Source: Microcella alkalica
Lineage (GTDB): Bacteria; Actinomycetota; Actinomycetes; Actinomycetales; Microbacteriaceae
Length of the DNA stretch: 64,000 bases
Assembly: GCF_014137945.1 (NCBI RefSeq)
Contig: NZ_JACGWX010000003.1
Span: forward strand, 62,001-126,000
Reading direction: 5' to 3'
Both the position numbers and the translations under genes were made by a program. Each line of letters starts with the position of its first letter. Position 1 is the stretch's first letter. The notes under the pieces were generated by a model. It ran no database searches and was not told the origin of the DNA. It was given only the letters and a program-made list of their open reading frames with translations. Of this stretch, positions 1 through 8,743 are shown one piece after another.

Positions 1-25
1 AGGCCATGGACGGAACGCGGCGACC

Positions 26-31
26 TAGGCT
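26..31 (+). promoter_or_regulatory. -10 box of leaderless acyltransferase gene
   Basis: TAGGCT ends 6 nt before the ATG at 38 and no Shine-Dalgarno sequence lies between. The same 15-mer TAGGCTGGAACCATG starts ftsB on the other strand near 57243. Inferred leaderless promoter. Confidence 0.5.
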
Positions 32-37
32 GGAACC

Positions 38-616
38 ATGCTCCTGCGCCGCCTCGCCGCCCGCGCGTTCTGGACCGTCAGTCGGTGGCGCCTCGTGACC
101 GAACCGGCACCCGGTCGTCCGACTCTCCTCATCGGCGCACCGCACACATCGAACTGGGACTTCATCTTCATGCTCGCGATCACGTGGAAACTCAACATCC
201 ACATCCGCTGGCTCGGCAAGAAGAGCCTCTTCACCAGCTGGCGAGGCCCGATCATGACGAGGCTCGGCGGCATCCCCGTCGACCGGGATGCGCCCGGCCG
301 CGTGGTCGCCGAGGTCGTCGAGCGCATCCGGTCGGGCGAGGTCTTCAGCCTCGTCGTGACGCCCGACGGCACGCGCTCGGGGCACACGCACTGGAAGTCG
401 GGCTTCTACCGGATCGCGCGCGAGACGGGGATGCCGGTGACCCTCGGGTACGTCGACCGGGCGACCATGACGACCGGTCTCGGGCCTACGTTCGAGCTCA
501 CGGGCGACGTGGCGGCCGACATGGATCGCATCCGGGCGTTCTACGCGGACAAGGCCGGGGTGCGGCCGGAGCACCGGGTGGAGCCGCGGCTGCGCGAGGA
601 GCTCGCGGGCGGCTGA
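38..616 (+). CDS. PlsC-like 1-acylglycerol-3-phosphate acyltransferase family protein
   Basis: This 192-residue protein probably transfers an acyl group to a lysophospholipid or related glycolipid at the membrane. The acyltransferase H-X4-D motif is visible near residue 36 (HTSNWD), followed by GGIPVDR around residue 79 and PDGTRS around residue 110, which match blocks I to III of the PlsC superfamily. It is shorter than housekeeping PlsC proteins (about 240 residues) and lacks an obvious N-terminal membrane helix, so the substrate is unclear. The start at 38 is favoured by a -10 box 6 nt upstream. It converges with the small gene at 699-992 across a strong hairpin. Confidence 0.8.
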   Translation: MLLRRLAARAFWTVSRWRLVTEPAPGRPTLLIGAPHTSNWDFIFMLAITWKLNIHIRWLGKKSLFTSWRGPIMTRLGGIPVDRDAPGRVVAEVVERIRSGEVFSLVVTPDGTRSGHTHWKSGFYRIARETGMPVTLGYVDRATMTTGLGPTFELTGDVAADMDRIRAFYADKAGVRPEHRVEPRLREELAGG

Positions 617-646
617 GGCCGTGCCTGCCGACCAGAGTCCCTCCCG

Positions 647-690
647 CGCAATGTGCCTCCGGCGACACATGCCGTGAGAGGCACATTGCG
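647..690. terminator. Bidirectional hairpin between convergent genes
   Basis: Perfect 13-bp arms at 647-659 and 678-690 (CGCAATGTGCCTC and its complement) flank an 18-nt loop, which holds a further CGGC/GCCG pairing. No T-tract follows, as is common in high-GC actinobacteria. It lies between two convergent genes. Confidence 0.65.
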
Positions 691-698
691 AAAGACGA

Positions 699-992
699 CT
701 AGGCAGCCTGGTGCCAGCGTGCGTGGACTCGCTCGATGAACAACAGTTCCTCCGCCGCGATCGCCTCATCCAGTCCGCAACGAGACCGAAGGGCCGATGC
801 GAACACCTCGCTCAACTCCGCAGGCGACAGGCCGATACCCAGACCGTCGCGCAGGGTGCTGACGAGGTCGTCGTACTCATCGTCGTCGTCCGGGCGAATG
901 TCTGGGTCGACGTAGACGCCGAGAAGGTCGTACCCGCGCAGCAGGTCGGCAAGCAGCATCGACCGGCTATCGAAGCGATCGCGCAGGCTCAC
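699..992 (-). CDS. Small acidic hypothetical protein downstream of ychF
   Basis: I do not recognise this 97-residue protein. It is soluble, with no membrane segment or signal peptide. It has a run of acidic residues (DDDDEYDD) near residues 35-42 and a helical C-terminal half. The GTG start at 992 lies 6 nt after the ychF stop codon, so it is probably co-transcribed with ychF and translated from the same message. No Shine-Dalgarno sequence is apparent. Whether it is functionally linked to YchF is unknown. The reading frame is open throughout with actinobacterial codon use, so it is likely a real gene. Confidence 0.6.
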   Translation of the reverse strand: MSLRDRFDSRSMLLADLLRGYDLLGVYVDPDIRPDDDDEYDDLVSTLRDGLGIGLSPAELSEVFASALRSRCGLDEAIAAEELLFIERVHARWHQAA

Positions 993-998
993 GGCCGG

Positions 999-2072
<1,074 letters not shown>

Positions 2073-2080
2073 GATCCACC

Positions 2081-2086
2081 AGCCTA
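2081..2086 (-). promoter_or_regulatory. -10 box of ychF, probably leaderless
   Basis: TAGGCT (minus strand) ends 8 nt before the GTG of ychF at 2072, and no Shine-Dalgarno sequence intervenes. Confidence 0.45.
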
Positions 2087-2140
2087 CCGGCGGGGCGCGC
2101 CGCGCCCGCCGTCGCCGCAGTCGATGAGGGATGCCCGGGC

Positions 2141-2146
2141 TAGCCT
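2141..2146 (+). promoter_or_regulatory. -10 box of gamma-glutamyltransferase gene, leaderless
   Basis: TAGCCT ends 6 nt before the ATG at 2153. It is divergent from the ychF -10 box at 2081-2086, so the two promoters share about 80 bp. Confidence 0.5.
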
Positions 2147-2152
2147 CGAAGG

Positions 2153-3994
2153 ATGACCTCCGTCGACGCCGGCTCAGCCTTCACCCCCGCCCCGACCGAT
2201 CGCACGCGCCCCGAGCTGCGCGGCACCTTCGGCATGGCCGCGAGCACGCACTGGCTCGCCACCGCCACCGCCCAGTCGGTGCTCGAGCGCGGCGGGACCG
2301 CGATCGACGCCGCCGTCGCGTGCGCGTTCGTGCTGCACGTCGTCGAGCCGCACCTCAACGGGCCGGGCGGCGACCTGACGGGGCTCGTCGCTCCGGTGGG
2401 CGAGGCGCCGATCGTGCTCGCGGGGCAGGGCGCGGCACCCGCGGCCGCGACGATCGAGCACTACCGCTCGCTCGGGCTCGACGAGGTGCCCGGCGCGGGC
2501 CCGCTCGCCGCCGCGACCCCCGGCTCGGTCGTCACGTGGCTGACGCTGCTCGCCGAACGCGGCACGTGGGAGCTGCGCGACGTGCTCTCCCCCGCCCTCC
2601 GCTACGCCGCCGAGGGCCACCCCGTGCATGAGAACGTCGTGCGCACGATCCGCGCGGTCGCGCCGCTGTTCGACGAGCACTGGCCGACCTCGAAGGCGCA
2701 GTGGATGCCCGGCGGCGAGGTGCCCGAGGCGGGCGACATGATCCGCAACGAGGCCTGGGCCGGGGTGCTGAGGCGACTCATCGCGGCCGGCGAGTCGACC
2801 GGCTCGCGCGAGGACCGCATCCATGCCGCCATCGGAATGTGGCGGCACGGCTTCGTCGCGGAGGCGATCGAGGAGTTCGTTCAGACCCCCGTGCGGCACT
2901 CGACGGGCGGCGATCACGCGGGCGTCATCACCGCGGCCGACGTCGCGGCGTTCGCGCCGGCGGAGGAGGAGCCACTCGTCACGACCTTCCGCGGGGTCGA
3001 TGTCGTGAAGGCCGGGGCGTGGACGCAGGGGCCCGCCCTGCTCATGGCGCTGGGCATCCTCGAGGCGCGCGCCGCGACGCACGGAGACGGCGTGCTCGAC
3101 CCCTCGACCGAGCTCGGCGTGCACACGATCGTCGAGGCGCTCAAGCTCGCGCTCGCCGACCGCGACGCGTGGTTCGCCGACCCCGCGGCGGTCGACGTGC
3201 CGCTCTCAGACCTGCTGTCGGAGCCGTACCCGGCGTCGCGGGCCGAGCTGATCACCGACGAGGCGTCGCGCGAGGTGCGACCCGGCAGCCCCGGCGGCCG
3301 ATCGCCGTGGATGCCCCCGGTCGTCGACCACGCCGCCGCCGTCGTGGGCGGCGCGGCCTCGTCGGCGGGCGCGGGCGAGCCGACGATCGACCGCAGCGGC
3401 CGCTCCCGCGGCGACACGTGCCACCTCGACGTCGTCGACCAGTGGGGCACGCTCGTGTCGGTGACCCCCTCGGGCGGGTGGTTGCAGTCCTCCCCCACGA
3501 TCCCCTCCCTCGGCTTCTGCCTCGGCACGCGCGCGCAGATGATGTGGCTCGACCCGAAGTCGCCGTCGCGACTCGAGCCGGGCATCCGCCCTCGATCGAC
3601 GCTCTCGCCGACCATGCTCGCGGTCGCCGGTGAAGCGTTCGAGGCGCTCGGCACGCCCGGCGGCGACCAGCAGGATCAGTGGCAGCTGCTCTACCTGCTG
3701 CGCCGCATCGTCGGAGGGTACGAGCCGCAGCAGGCGATCGATGCGCCGATGTTCCACACCGACGCGATGGTCGCGTCGTTCCAGCCGCGCACGGTGCAGG
3801 TCGCGTCGCTCACGGTCGAGTCGCGGCTCGGCGACGACGTGATCGAGGGGCTGCGGGCGCGCGGTCACGCGGTGAGCGTCGTCGGGCCGTGGACTCTCGG
3901 GCGCATGAGCTGCGTCGGCATCGACCGCGCGCGCGGCTGGATGTACGCGGCGTCGAACTCGCGCGGAGCGCAGGGGTACGCGGCCGGCCGGTAG
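2153..3994 (+). CDS. ggt: Gamma-glutamyltransferase family protein (Ntn hydrolase)
   Basis: Members of this family cleave or transfer the gamma-glutamyl group of glutathione-like compounds and mature by autocatalytic cleavage before a threonine. Here the probable nucleophile is T422 in the segment GDTCHLDVVD. The expected downstream residues follow (SGGWLQSS around residues 441-448 and a GGDQQDQW block near residue 503), and the N-terminal half has the GGTAIDAAVA and NGPGGD signatures. At 613 residues it is slightly longer than classical GGT, and no signal peptide is visible, so it is probably cytoplasmic. The substrate may not be glutathione, since actinobacteria use mycothiol. It converges with a phosphoesterase gene. 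Confidence 0.9.
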   Translation: MTSVDAGSAFTPAPTDRTRPELRGTFGMAASTHWLATATAQSVLERGGTAIDAAVACAFVLHVVEPHLNGPGGDLTGLVAPVGEAPIVLAGQGAAPAAATIEHYRSLGLDEVPGAGPLAAATPGSVVTWLTLLAERGTWELRDVLSPALRYAAEGHPVHENVVRTIRAVAPLFDEHWPTSKAQWMPGGEVPEAGDMIRNEAWAGVLRRLIAAGESTGSREDRIHAAIGMWRHGFVAEAIEEFVQTPVRHSTGGDHAGVITAADVAAFAPAEEEPLVTTFRGVDVVKAGAWTQGPALLMALGILEARAATHGDGVLDPSTELGVHTIVEALKLALADRDAWFADPAAVDVPLSDLLSEPYPASRAELITDEASREVRPGSPGGRSPWMPPVVDHAAAVVGGAASSAGAGEPTIDRSGRSRGDTCHLDVVDQWGTLVSVTPSGGWLQSSPTIPSLGFCLGTRAQMMWLDPKSPSRLEPGIRPRSTLSPTMLAVAGEAFEALGTPGGDQQDQWQLLYLLRRIVGGYEPQQAIDAPMFHTDAMVASFQPRTVQVASLTVESRLGDDVIEGLRARGHAVSVVGPWTLGRMSCVGIDRARGWMYAASNSRGAQGYAAGR

Positions 3995-4035
3995 GGCGGC
4001 ACTTTGGCGTCAGGGCTGCACATCGATGTGCCGCC
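3995..4035. terminator. Hairpin with embedded 14-bp palindrome between convergent genes
   Basis: Eight-base arms GGCGGCAC (3995-4002) and GTGCCGCC (4028-4035) enclose a loop. The perfect palindrome GCACATCGATGTGC (4018-4031) overlaps the right arm, so two alternative folds are possible. It lies between the ends of ggt and the phosphoesterase gene. Confidence 0.5.
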
Positions 4036-4087
4036 TTCACACCGAAGTGGCGCCCCAGCCGTCACGTCAGCGGTGCGGGGCGGCGGG

Positions 4088-4600
4088 TCAGCGCGGTGTC
4101 GGCACGAGTTCGACGCTGCGCACGGCGCCGCCTGAGACCTCGAGGGTCATGACCGTGCCGACGGGCTGCCTCCGCCGGTCAGTCGGCGAGCCCGGGTTGA
4201 GCAGGCGCACGCCGCCGGGCGTCGTCGAATCCCACGGGATGTGCGAGTGCCCGAAGACGAGCACGTCGGCCGGAGCATCCGATGCCGGGCCGAACCGGGC
4301 GTCGCACCGCGCCTCGCGACCCGCCGCCGCTCCCGTCTCGTGGATGACCGCGATGCGCTCGCCCGCGACCTCGACGCGCGCGACCTCGCCGAGCCGCTGC
4401 CAGAGCTCGGGGCCGTCGTTGTTGCCCGCGACACCGACGAGGCGGGATGCGCGCGCCGACAGCGCGTCGTGGGTCGCGATATCCACCCAATCGCCCGCGT
4501 GGATGACGAGGTCGGCCTCGTCGACGAGTCGCCACACCTGATCCTGCAACGACCGAGCGCGCGCAGGCAGGTGCGTGTCGCTGAGCAGGAGGAGCCTCAC
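4088..4600 (-). CDS. YfcE/MJ0936-family metallophosphoesterase
   Basis: This is a small calcineurin-like phosphodiesterase of 170 residues, the usual length for the YfcE group. The binuclear metal-site motifs occur in order: DTH near residue 8, GDW near residue 36, GNND near residue 59 and GHSH near residue 117. A second histidine (VIHE) lies between the last two. The physiological substrate is not known for most members. The GTG start is placed by a TAGGGT -10 box 6 nt upstream. It is transcribed toward ggt and stands alone, since the upstream oxidoreductase gene ends 29 nt before its start. Confidence 0.88.
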   Translation of the reverse strand: MRLLLLSDTHLPARARSLQDQVWRLVDEADLVIHAGDWVDIATHDALSARASRLVGVAGNNDGPELWQRLGEVARVEVAGERIAVIHETGAAAGREARCDARFGPASDAPADVLVFGHSHIPWDSTTPGGVRLLNPGSPTDRRRQPVGTVMTLEVSGGAVRSVELVPTPR

Positions 4601-4606
4601 GCGAGC

Positions 4607-4612
4607 ACCCTA
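4607..4612 (-). promoter_or_regulatory. -10 box of metallophosphoesterase gene, leaderless
   Basis: TAGGGT (minus strand) ends 6 nt before the GTG at 4600. It lies immediately upstream of the oxidoreductase 3' end. Confidence 0.45.
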
Positions 4613-4628
4613 GGCGAGCATCCGCCCG

Positions 4629-5693
4629 CTACGCGAGCGACGGCACCGCCGCCCGCACCGCCGGCAGGACGTCGCGCGCGAGCGCCGCGAGGATGCGCGC
4701 GTTGAAGTCCACGCCGAGCTGGTTCGGCACCGTCACGAGCAGCGTGTCGGCCGCGAGCACCGCGGCATCGCGCGGGAGCTCCTCGGCGAGGCGGTCGGGC
4801 GTGCCGATGTACTGGCGCCCGAAGCGCGAGCGCGATCCGTCGAGGATGCCGACCTGATCGCGCTGCTCGGCCTGGGCGTGCAGCCCGAAGTAGTGCTCGG
4901 TCTCGTCATCGATGAGCGGGATGATGCTGCGGCTCACCGACACGCGCGGCTCGCGCTGCCAGCCTGCAGCGGCCCACGTCGAGCGGAACAGCGCGATCTG
5001 CTCGGCCTGCAGCTCGTCGAACGGCACGCCCGTGTCCTCCGTGAGCAGAGTCGAGCTCATGAGGTTCATGCCCTGCTCGGCGGCCCAGACGGCGGTCGCG
5101 CGCGTGCCGGCGCCCCACCAGATGCGGTCGGCGAGGCCCGGCGACTGCGGGGTCACGGGCAGGCGCCCGGACGTGCCGACCATCTGCGGGTTCGCGGGCG
5201 CCATGCCGGCGCCGGTGAGCGCCTCGCGGAAGACCGCCGTGTGCCGACGCGCCATGTCGGCGTCGATCTCGTCCGCGCGCACGTCGCCGACCGAGCCCTC
5301 GCCGGGGACGTGCCCGAAGCTCCGGTACCCGGCGATCGACGTCTCGGGCGACCCCCGGCTGATGCCGAGGTGCAGGCGCCCGCCGCTGATGAGGTCCGTC
5401 GCGGCGGCGTTCTCGGCCATCGCGAGCGGGTTCTCGTAGCGCATGTCGATGACGCCCGTGCCGAGCGCGATGCGCGACGTGCGCGCGGCCGCGGCCGCGA
5501 GCATCGGGTAGGGCGAGGAGTAGTTCTTCGCGAAGTGGTGCACGCGGTAGTAGGCGCCGTCGACGCCGGCCTCCTCGGCCGCGACCGCGAGCTCGATGCC
5601 CTGCAGGATCGCCTCGCCGCCGGTGCGCGTGAGCGAGCCGGGGACGTTGCTCCAGTTGCCGAACGAGAGGAAGCCGAGTCGCGTCATGCTCAT
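4629..5693 (-). CDS. LLM-class flavin-dependent oxidoreductase (bacterial luciferase-like)
   Basis: This 354-residue protein is a luciferase-like monooxygenase that would use reduced FMN or F420. The fold signature is clear: a strand-1 start TRLGFLSFGNW, VHHFAKNYSSPYPMLAAAAART around residues 50-70, IALGTGV and the SGGRLHLGISRGSP turn. The open frame extends upstream to 5924, but that part overlaps the neighbouring permease gene and has no family match. I therefore place the start at the ATG at 5693, with 5687 as an alternative. It lies 22 nt downstream of the EamA permease gene and is probably co-transcribed with it. The substrate cannot be inferred. Confidence 0.88.
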   Translation of the reverse strand: MSMTRLGFLSFGNWSNVPGSLTRTGGEAILQGIELAVAAEEAGVDGAYYRVHHFAKNYSSPYPMLAAAAARTSRIALGTGVIDMRYENPLAMAENAAATDLISGGRLHLGISRGSPETSIAGYRSFGHVPGEGSVGDVRADEIDADMARRHTAVFREALTGAGMAPANPQMVGTSGRLPVTPQSPGLADRIWWGAGTRATAVWAAEQGMNLMSSTLLTEDTGVPFDELQAEQIALFRSTWAAAGWQREPRVSVSRSIIPLIDDETEHYFGLHAQAEQRDQVGILDGSRSRFGRQYIGTPDRLAEELPRDAAVLAADTLLVTVPNQLGVDFNARILAALARDVLPAVRAAVPSLA

Positions 5694-5715
5694 GCGAACG
5701 CATGGAGCGCGGGCG

Positions 5716-6735
5716 CTATTCCGCGCGGTCCCGGCCCCGGGCATCCGCCGCGTCGGTCGCCGCGTCGGCATCGTGGGGCGACGGATGCCCGCGCCCGACG
5801 ATCTCGATCGGCGCAGTGCGCGCGGCCCCGGGCTCGCCGGCGCCGTCGGCATACAGCGGAGGCTCGGCCGCCACGCGCGGTGGACGCGTCGCGAGGTAGA
5901 CCCCGACGAGCACGATGACGCCACCCACGATCTGCCACACCGTCACGACGTCGCCGAGGGCGATCGCGATGATCGTCGTGAAGACGGGAAGCAGGTTCAG
6001 GAACACGCCCGTCCTCGCGGGGCCGAGCGTCGCGGCGGCGATGTTCCACAGCAGGTAGGCGAGCGCGCTCGGGAAGACGATGATCCAGGCGAGGCCGAAC
6101 CACCCCTCGGCGGTCGGCTCGGCCGGCGCTCCGGTGATCGCGAGCAGGGGCAGCAGCACGACGACGCTCAGCGCGACCTGCACCGCCGTCGCGGCGATCG
6201 GCGGCGTGCGCAGGCGGCGCGACACGATCACGTACGCCGTCCACACCAGCACCGACCCGACGAGCAGGAGGTCGCCGATCGAGACCGCGAGGCCGGATGC
6301 TCCGCTCTGGCCGGCGAGGACGACGAGCAGCACGCCCACGATCGACAGCGCGATGCCCGCGACGCCGATGCGGCTGACGCGCTCTCCGAGCAGGATGACG
6401 GCCGCGATCGTGATCGTCGCGGGGCTCATGGCGCTGATGACGCCGGCGTTGACCGACGAGCTCGTCTCGAGTGCCGCGTAGAGGAAGAGCGTGTACCCGA
6501 CCATGCCGAGCAGCGCCTGCAGCAGATGCCACCTCCACTCGCCCCACGCCGCGCGCCAGTCGGGCCGCTCGAGCCACCACGCGATGACGAGCAGGAGCGG
6601 CAGCGCGCCGACCCAGCGGTACGTCGTCAGCTCGACGGGGGTGAACTCGTCGATGAGGCGGGCGCCGAAGATGAAGTTCGTCGCCCAGAACAGCTGCGCG
6701 AGCACGGGAGGCGCGAACCGGCGGAGGGAGTGCAC
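5716..6735 (-). CDS. DMT-superfamily permease (EamA family)
   Basis: The 339-residue protein is a polytopic inner-membrane transporter with about ten hydrophobic segments and two EamA repeats, the second starting near residue 160. The first repeat contains WVGALPLLL and the G-rich ALLGMVGYTLFLYAALET segment seen in drug/metabolite permeases. The C-terminal tail of about 45 residues is hydrophilic and rich in alanine, aspartate and arginine. Substrates of the family range from amino acids to nucleotides, and none can be assigned here. The start is set by a TAGCCT -10 box 6 nt before the GTG. It precedes the luciferase-like oxidoreductase in the same direction. Confidence 0.88.
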   Translation of the reverse strand: MHSLRRFAPPVLAQLFWATNFIFGARLIDEFTPVELTTYRWVGALPLLLVIAWWLERPDWRAAWGEWRWHLLQALLGMVGYTLFLYAALETSSSVNAGVISAMSPATITIAAVILLGERVSRIGVAGIALSIVGVLLVVLAGQSGASGLAVSIGDLLLVGSVLVWTAYVIVSRRLRTPPIAATAVQVALSVVVLLPLLAITGAPAEPTAEGWFGLAWIIVFPSALAYLLWNIAAATLGPARTGVFLNLLPVFTTIIAIALGDVVTVWQIVGGVIVLVGVYLATRPPRVAAEPPLYADGAGEPGAARTAPIEIVGRGHPSPHDADAATDAADARGRDRAE

Positions 6736-6741
6736 GACTCC

Positions 6742-6747
6742 AGGCTA
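6742..6747 (-). promoter_or_regulatory. -10 box of EamA permease gene, leaderless
   Basis: TAGCCT (minus strand) ends 6 nt before the GTG at 6735, with no Shine-Dalgarno sequence. Confidence 0.5.
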
Positions 6748-6840
6748 GAACGATGCGGGGACGGCGGATGACGCGCGAGCGGGCGCATCCGTGCGGCGGT
6801 TCGGCACGGCGCCGTCGGAGGCCCGTGCGACCCTGGAGGG

Positions 6841-7455
6841 GTGCCGCTGAACTTCACCGCCATCGACTTCGAGACCGCCAACAACCACGCGGCCTCCGCG
6901 TGCTCGGTGGGGCTCGTGAAGGTCGTCGATGGCCGCGTCGTCGACAGGACGGGCTGGCTGATCCGCCCGCCGCTCGGCTTCGACCACATGATGGAGTGGA
7001 ACACGCGCATCCACGGCATCACGGCCGCCGACATCGTCGACGCCGTTCTGTGGGCCAATCAGCTGGATGCCTTGCTCGAGTTCGTCGACGGCGACGCGCT
7101 CGTGGCCCACAACGCGGGGTTCGACATGGGGGTGCTGCGCGCCGCGACCGAGGCGAGCGGACTCGCGGTGCCGAGCCTGCGCTACGCCTGCAGTCTGCGG
7201 GTCGCCCGTCGCACCTACCACCTCGACTCGTACCGGCTCCCCGTCGCGGCGATGGCCGCGGGCTTCGAGGACTTCGCGCACCACGACGCGCTCGCCGACG
7301 CCGAGGCGTGCGCGGCGATCATGGTGCACGCGGCGAAGCGCCACGACGCCGCCGACCTGGACGAACTGGCCCGCATCACGGGCACGACGGTCGGCCTCAT
7401 CGGCCCCGCTGCCGACGAGGTCGCGGCGGAGCACCGCCCCGCCGCGCTCGCCTAG
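6841..7455 (+). CDS. DnaQ-like 3'-5' exonuclease domain protein (DEDDh)
   Basis: A 204-residue protein with an RNase T/DNA polymerase III epsilon-type exonuclease domain. The Exo I motif IDFET gives D9 and E11, Exo II is the HNAGFD block near residue 88, and Exo III is HHDALADAEA near residues 142-151, so it is a DEDDh enzyme with all four acidic residues. There is no polymerase or BRCT domain, so it may be a stand-alone proofreading or DNA/RNA-trimming exonuclease. A GTG start directly follows GGAGGG, which is too close to act as a normal ribosome-binding site. The sequence GACCCT sits 6 nt upstream, as in the leaderless genes here. Confidence 0.88.
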   Translation: MPLNFTAIDFETANNHAASACSVGLVKVVDGRVVDRTGWLIRPPLGFDHMMEWNTRIHGITAADIVDAVLWANQLDALLEFVDGDALVAHNAGFDMGVLRAATEASGLAVPSLRYACSLRVARRTYHLDSYRLPVAAMAAGFEDFAHHDALADAEACAAIMVHAAKRHDAADLDELARITGTTVGLIGPAADEVAAEHRPAALA

Positions 7456-7456
7456 A

Positions 7457-7474
7457 GCCCGCCGAGGGGCGGGC
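7457..7474. terminator. Short GC hairpin between convergent genes
   Basis: GCCCGCC (7457-7463) pairs with GGCGGGC (7468-7474) across a 4-nt loop, directly between the stop codons of the exonuclease gene and the coiled-coil protein gene. Confidence 0.6.
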
Positions 7475-7475
7475 C

Positions 7476-7931
7476 TCAGCGGCGAGGCTCGTCGTCGAGT
7501 CGAATGCCCTCGTGGCGTGCATCGTCGTGACGTGCGTCGTCGTGACGCACATCGTCGTGACGAGCATCCGAACGCGCCCCGTCGACGTGCCCGTCGCTCC
7601 CGACGATCGTCGCCGCCTCGCGGCTGCGCTCGTCGGCCCGAGCCCGGACCTCCTGCGCCGAGCTCGCGTGCTGCTCCGCGGCCTGGCGCGCCTTGGCGGC
7701 GTCGGCCTCGGCGCGACGCGCCTCCGCCTCGGCCTCGGCCGCGCGCGCCTCCCGGTCGGCGGCCGTGACGCGGTCGCGCTCCGCCTGCGACTGGAGCTCC
7801 TGGGCGCGCGCGCGCTCCTTCTCCGCCTGCTGCTCCTTCCGCTTGCGCGAGACGACGACCGCGACGACGGCCGCGAGGGCGACGACGACGACGAGGACGA
7901 TGACGAGGGTGATGATCTGTGACTGATCCAT
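7476..7931 (-). CDS. Single-span membrane protein with coiled coil and His/Asp repeat tail
   Basis: I do not recognise a named family. The 151-residue protein has a very hydrophobic segment at residues 7-28 followed by RKRK, which predicts an N-out, C-in anchor. Residues 30-105 form a charged, alanine-rich coiled coil with Glu/Arg/Gln heptads. The last 40 residues contain a repeated RHDD(A/V) pentapeptide, three exact copies and a degenerate one, encoded by 15-bp direct repeats. The His/Asp tail could bind metal ions or be a low-complexity linker; neither is shown. The ATG start is set by a TAGCGT box 7 nt upstream. Confidence 0.65.
   Translation of the reverse strand: MDQSQIITLVIVLVVVVALAAVVAVVVSRKRKEQQAEKERARAQELQSQAERDRVTAADREARAAEAEAEARRAEADAAKARQAAEQHASSAQEVRARADERSREAATIVGSDGHVDGARSDARHDDVRHDDARHDDARHEGIRLDDEPRR
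7517..7561. repeat. Three 15-bp tandem repeats encoding RHDD units
   Basis: Units start at 7517, 7532 and 7547, differ at one to three positions, and lie inside the 3' end of the coiled-coil membrane protein gene. Copy number may vary among strains. Confidence 0.75.
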
Positions 7932-7938
7932 ACGGCGA

Positions 7939-7944
7939 ACGCTA
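7939..7944 (-). promoter_or_regulatory. -10 box of coiled-coil membrane protein gene, leaderless
   Basis: TAGCGT (minus strand) ends 7 nt before the ATG at 7931. Confidence 0.45.
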
Positions 7945-7999
7945 GGCCGCGCATCCGCTCGCCGTGACCCCGTTGACAGACAGGGGTCGGGCCTGTGTG

Positions 8000-8551
8000 T
8001 CAGCCCTTCCGCACGACCGCGCTCACGGGCGTCGGGTTCGTGAACAGGTCGAGCACGGGGCAGTGCGCGTCGACCGCGGCGCGCAGCTCCTCGTACCGCT
8101 CGAGCGTCTCGGGCCCAGTGAGCGTGATCACGAGCCGGATGTCGCTGAAGCCGGCCCGCACGCTCTCGTCGATGCCGAACAGGCGGCGCGCATCCAGGTC
8201 GCCCTCGGCGGCGATGTCGATCCCGACGACGCGGATCCCGAGCGCCTGCGCGTAGAGCCGGTAGACGACGACCTGGCACGAGATGAGGGCTCCGAGCGCG
8301 TACTCGACGGGGCTCGCCGCGACGTCGTCGCCCGCGAGCGCGCCCGGCTCGTCGACGACGAACTCGTGCTTCCCGGCGCGGATGCGGGTCGCGACCGAGC
8401 CCTCGCCCTCGCCCGAGACGCGGTAGGTGAGCTGCGCGGAGGCGGGCGACGCCTCGATGCGGTCGGCCCACGTGGCGCCGGCGTCGATGAGGCGAGCGGC
8501 GCGGTCGTCGGCGGTCGAGAGGGGAACGGAGGGCGCGGCGAGATTCGTCAT
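8000..8551 (-). CDS. OsmC-family peroxidase
   Basis: OsmC/Ohr proteins reduce organic hydroperoxides with a pair of cysteines. Both are present: C92 in the helix segment GALISCQVVV and C164 in DAHCPVLDLF. The protein has 183 residues, about 40 more than Ohr, and the extra residues lie at the N-terminus as in the broader OsmC family. In a mycothiol-using organism the reducing partner is probably lipoylated protein or a thioredoxin-like system, which is inference. The ATG at 8551 sits 6 nt after a TAGCGT -10 box. It is transcribed in the same direction as the coiled-coil protein but has its own promoter. Confidence 0.88.
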   Translation of the reverse strand: MTNLAAPSVPLSTADDRAARLIDAGATWADRIEASPASAQLTYRVSGEGEGSVATRIRAGKHEFVVDEPGALAGDDVAASPVEYALGALISCQVVVYRLYAQALGIRVVGIDIAAEGDLDARRLFGIDESVRAGFSDIRLVITLTGPETLERYEELRAAVDAHCPVLDLFTNPTPVSAVVRKG

Positions 8552-8557
8552 GCGGGC

Positions 8558-8563
8558 ACGCTA
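8558..8563 (-). promoter_or_regulatory. -10 box of osmC-like gene, leaderless
   Basis: TAGCGT (minus strand) ends 6 nt before the ATG at 8551, with no Shine-Dalgarno sequence. Confidence 0.5.
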
Positions 8564-8655
8564 GGCGGATGCCCGCCTCGCGTCACGCGGTCCCGTCACG
8601 CGGCGTCGCGCACGGTCACGAACCGCAACGCGACGTCATGGGAGGACACGAGAAC

Positions 8656-8681
8656 GGGGCCCGCGCCGCAGCGCGAGCCCC
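8656..8681 (-). terminator. Terminator hairpin downstream of mmsA
   Basis: An 11-bp stem (8656-8666 with 8671-8681, one mismatch) with a 4-nt loop lies about 60 nt past the mmsA stop codon in the direction of transcription. Confidence 0.6.
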
Positions 8682-8743
8682 GCATCCGCCCCGCCCACGC
8701 CCCTGCGCTCTCTAGGAAGCGGCGGGGGCGAAGACGGCGAGGG

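Noticed and set aside
85-702. Long open frame overlapping the acyltransferase gene, and the many other long arginine/alanine-rich frames on both strands
   Set aside because: These are out-of-frame shadows common in high-GC DNA; their translations are low-complexity Arg/Ala/Gly with no domain match.
5694-5924. Upstream extension of the luciferase-like oxidoreductase frame
   Set aside because: It overlaps the EamA permease gene, has no flavoprotein similarity, and starts at 5693 or 5687 fit the fold.
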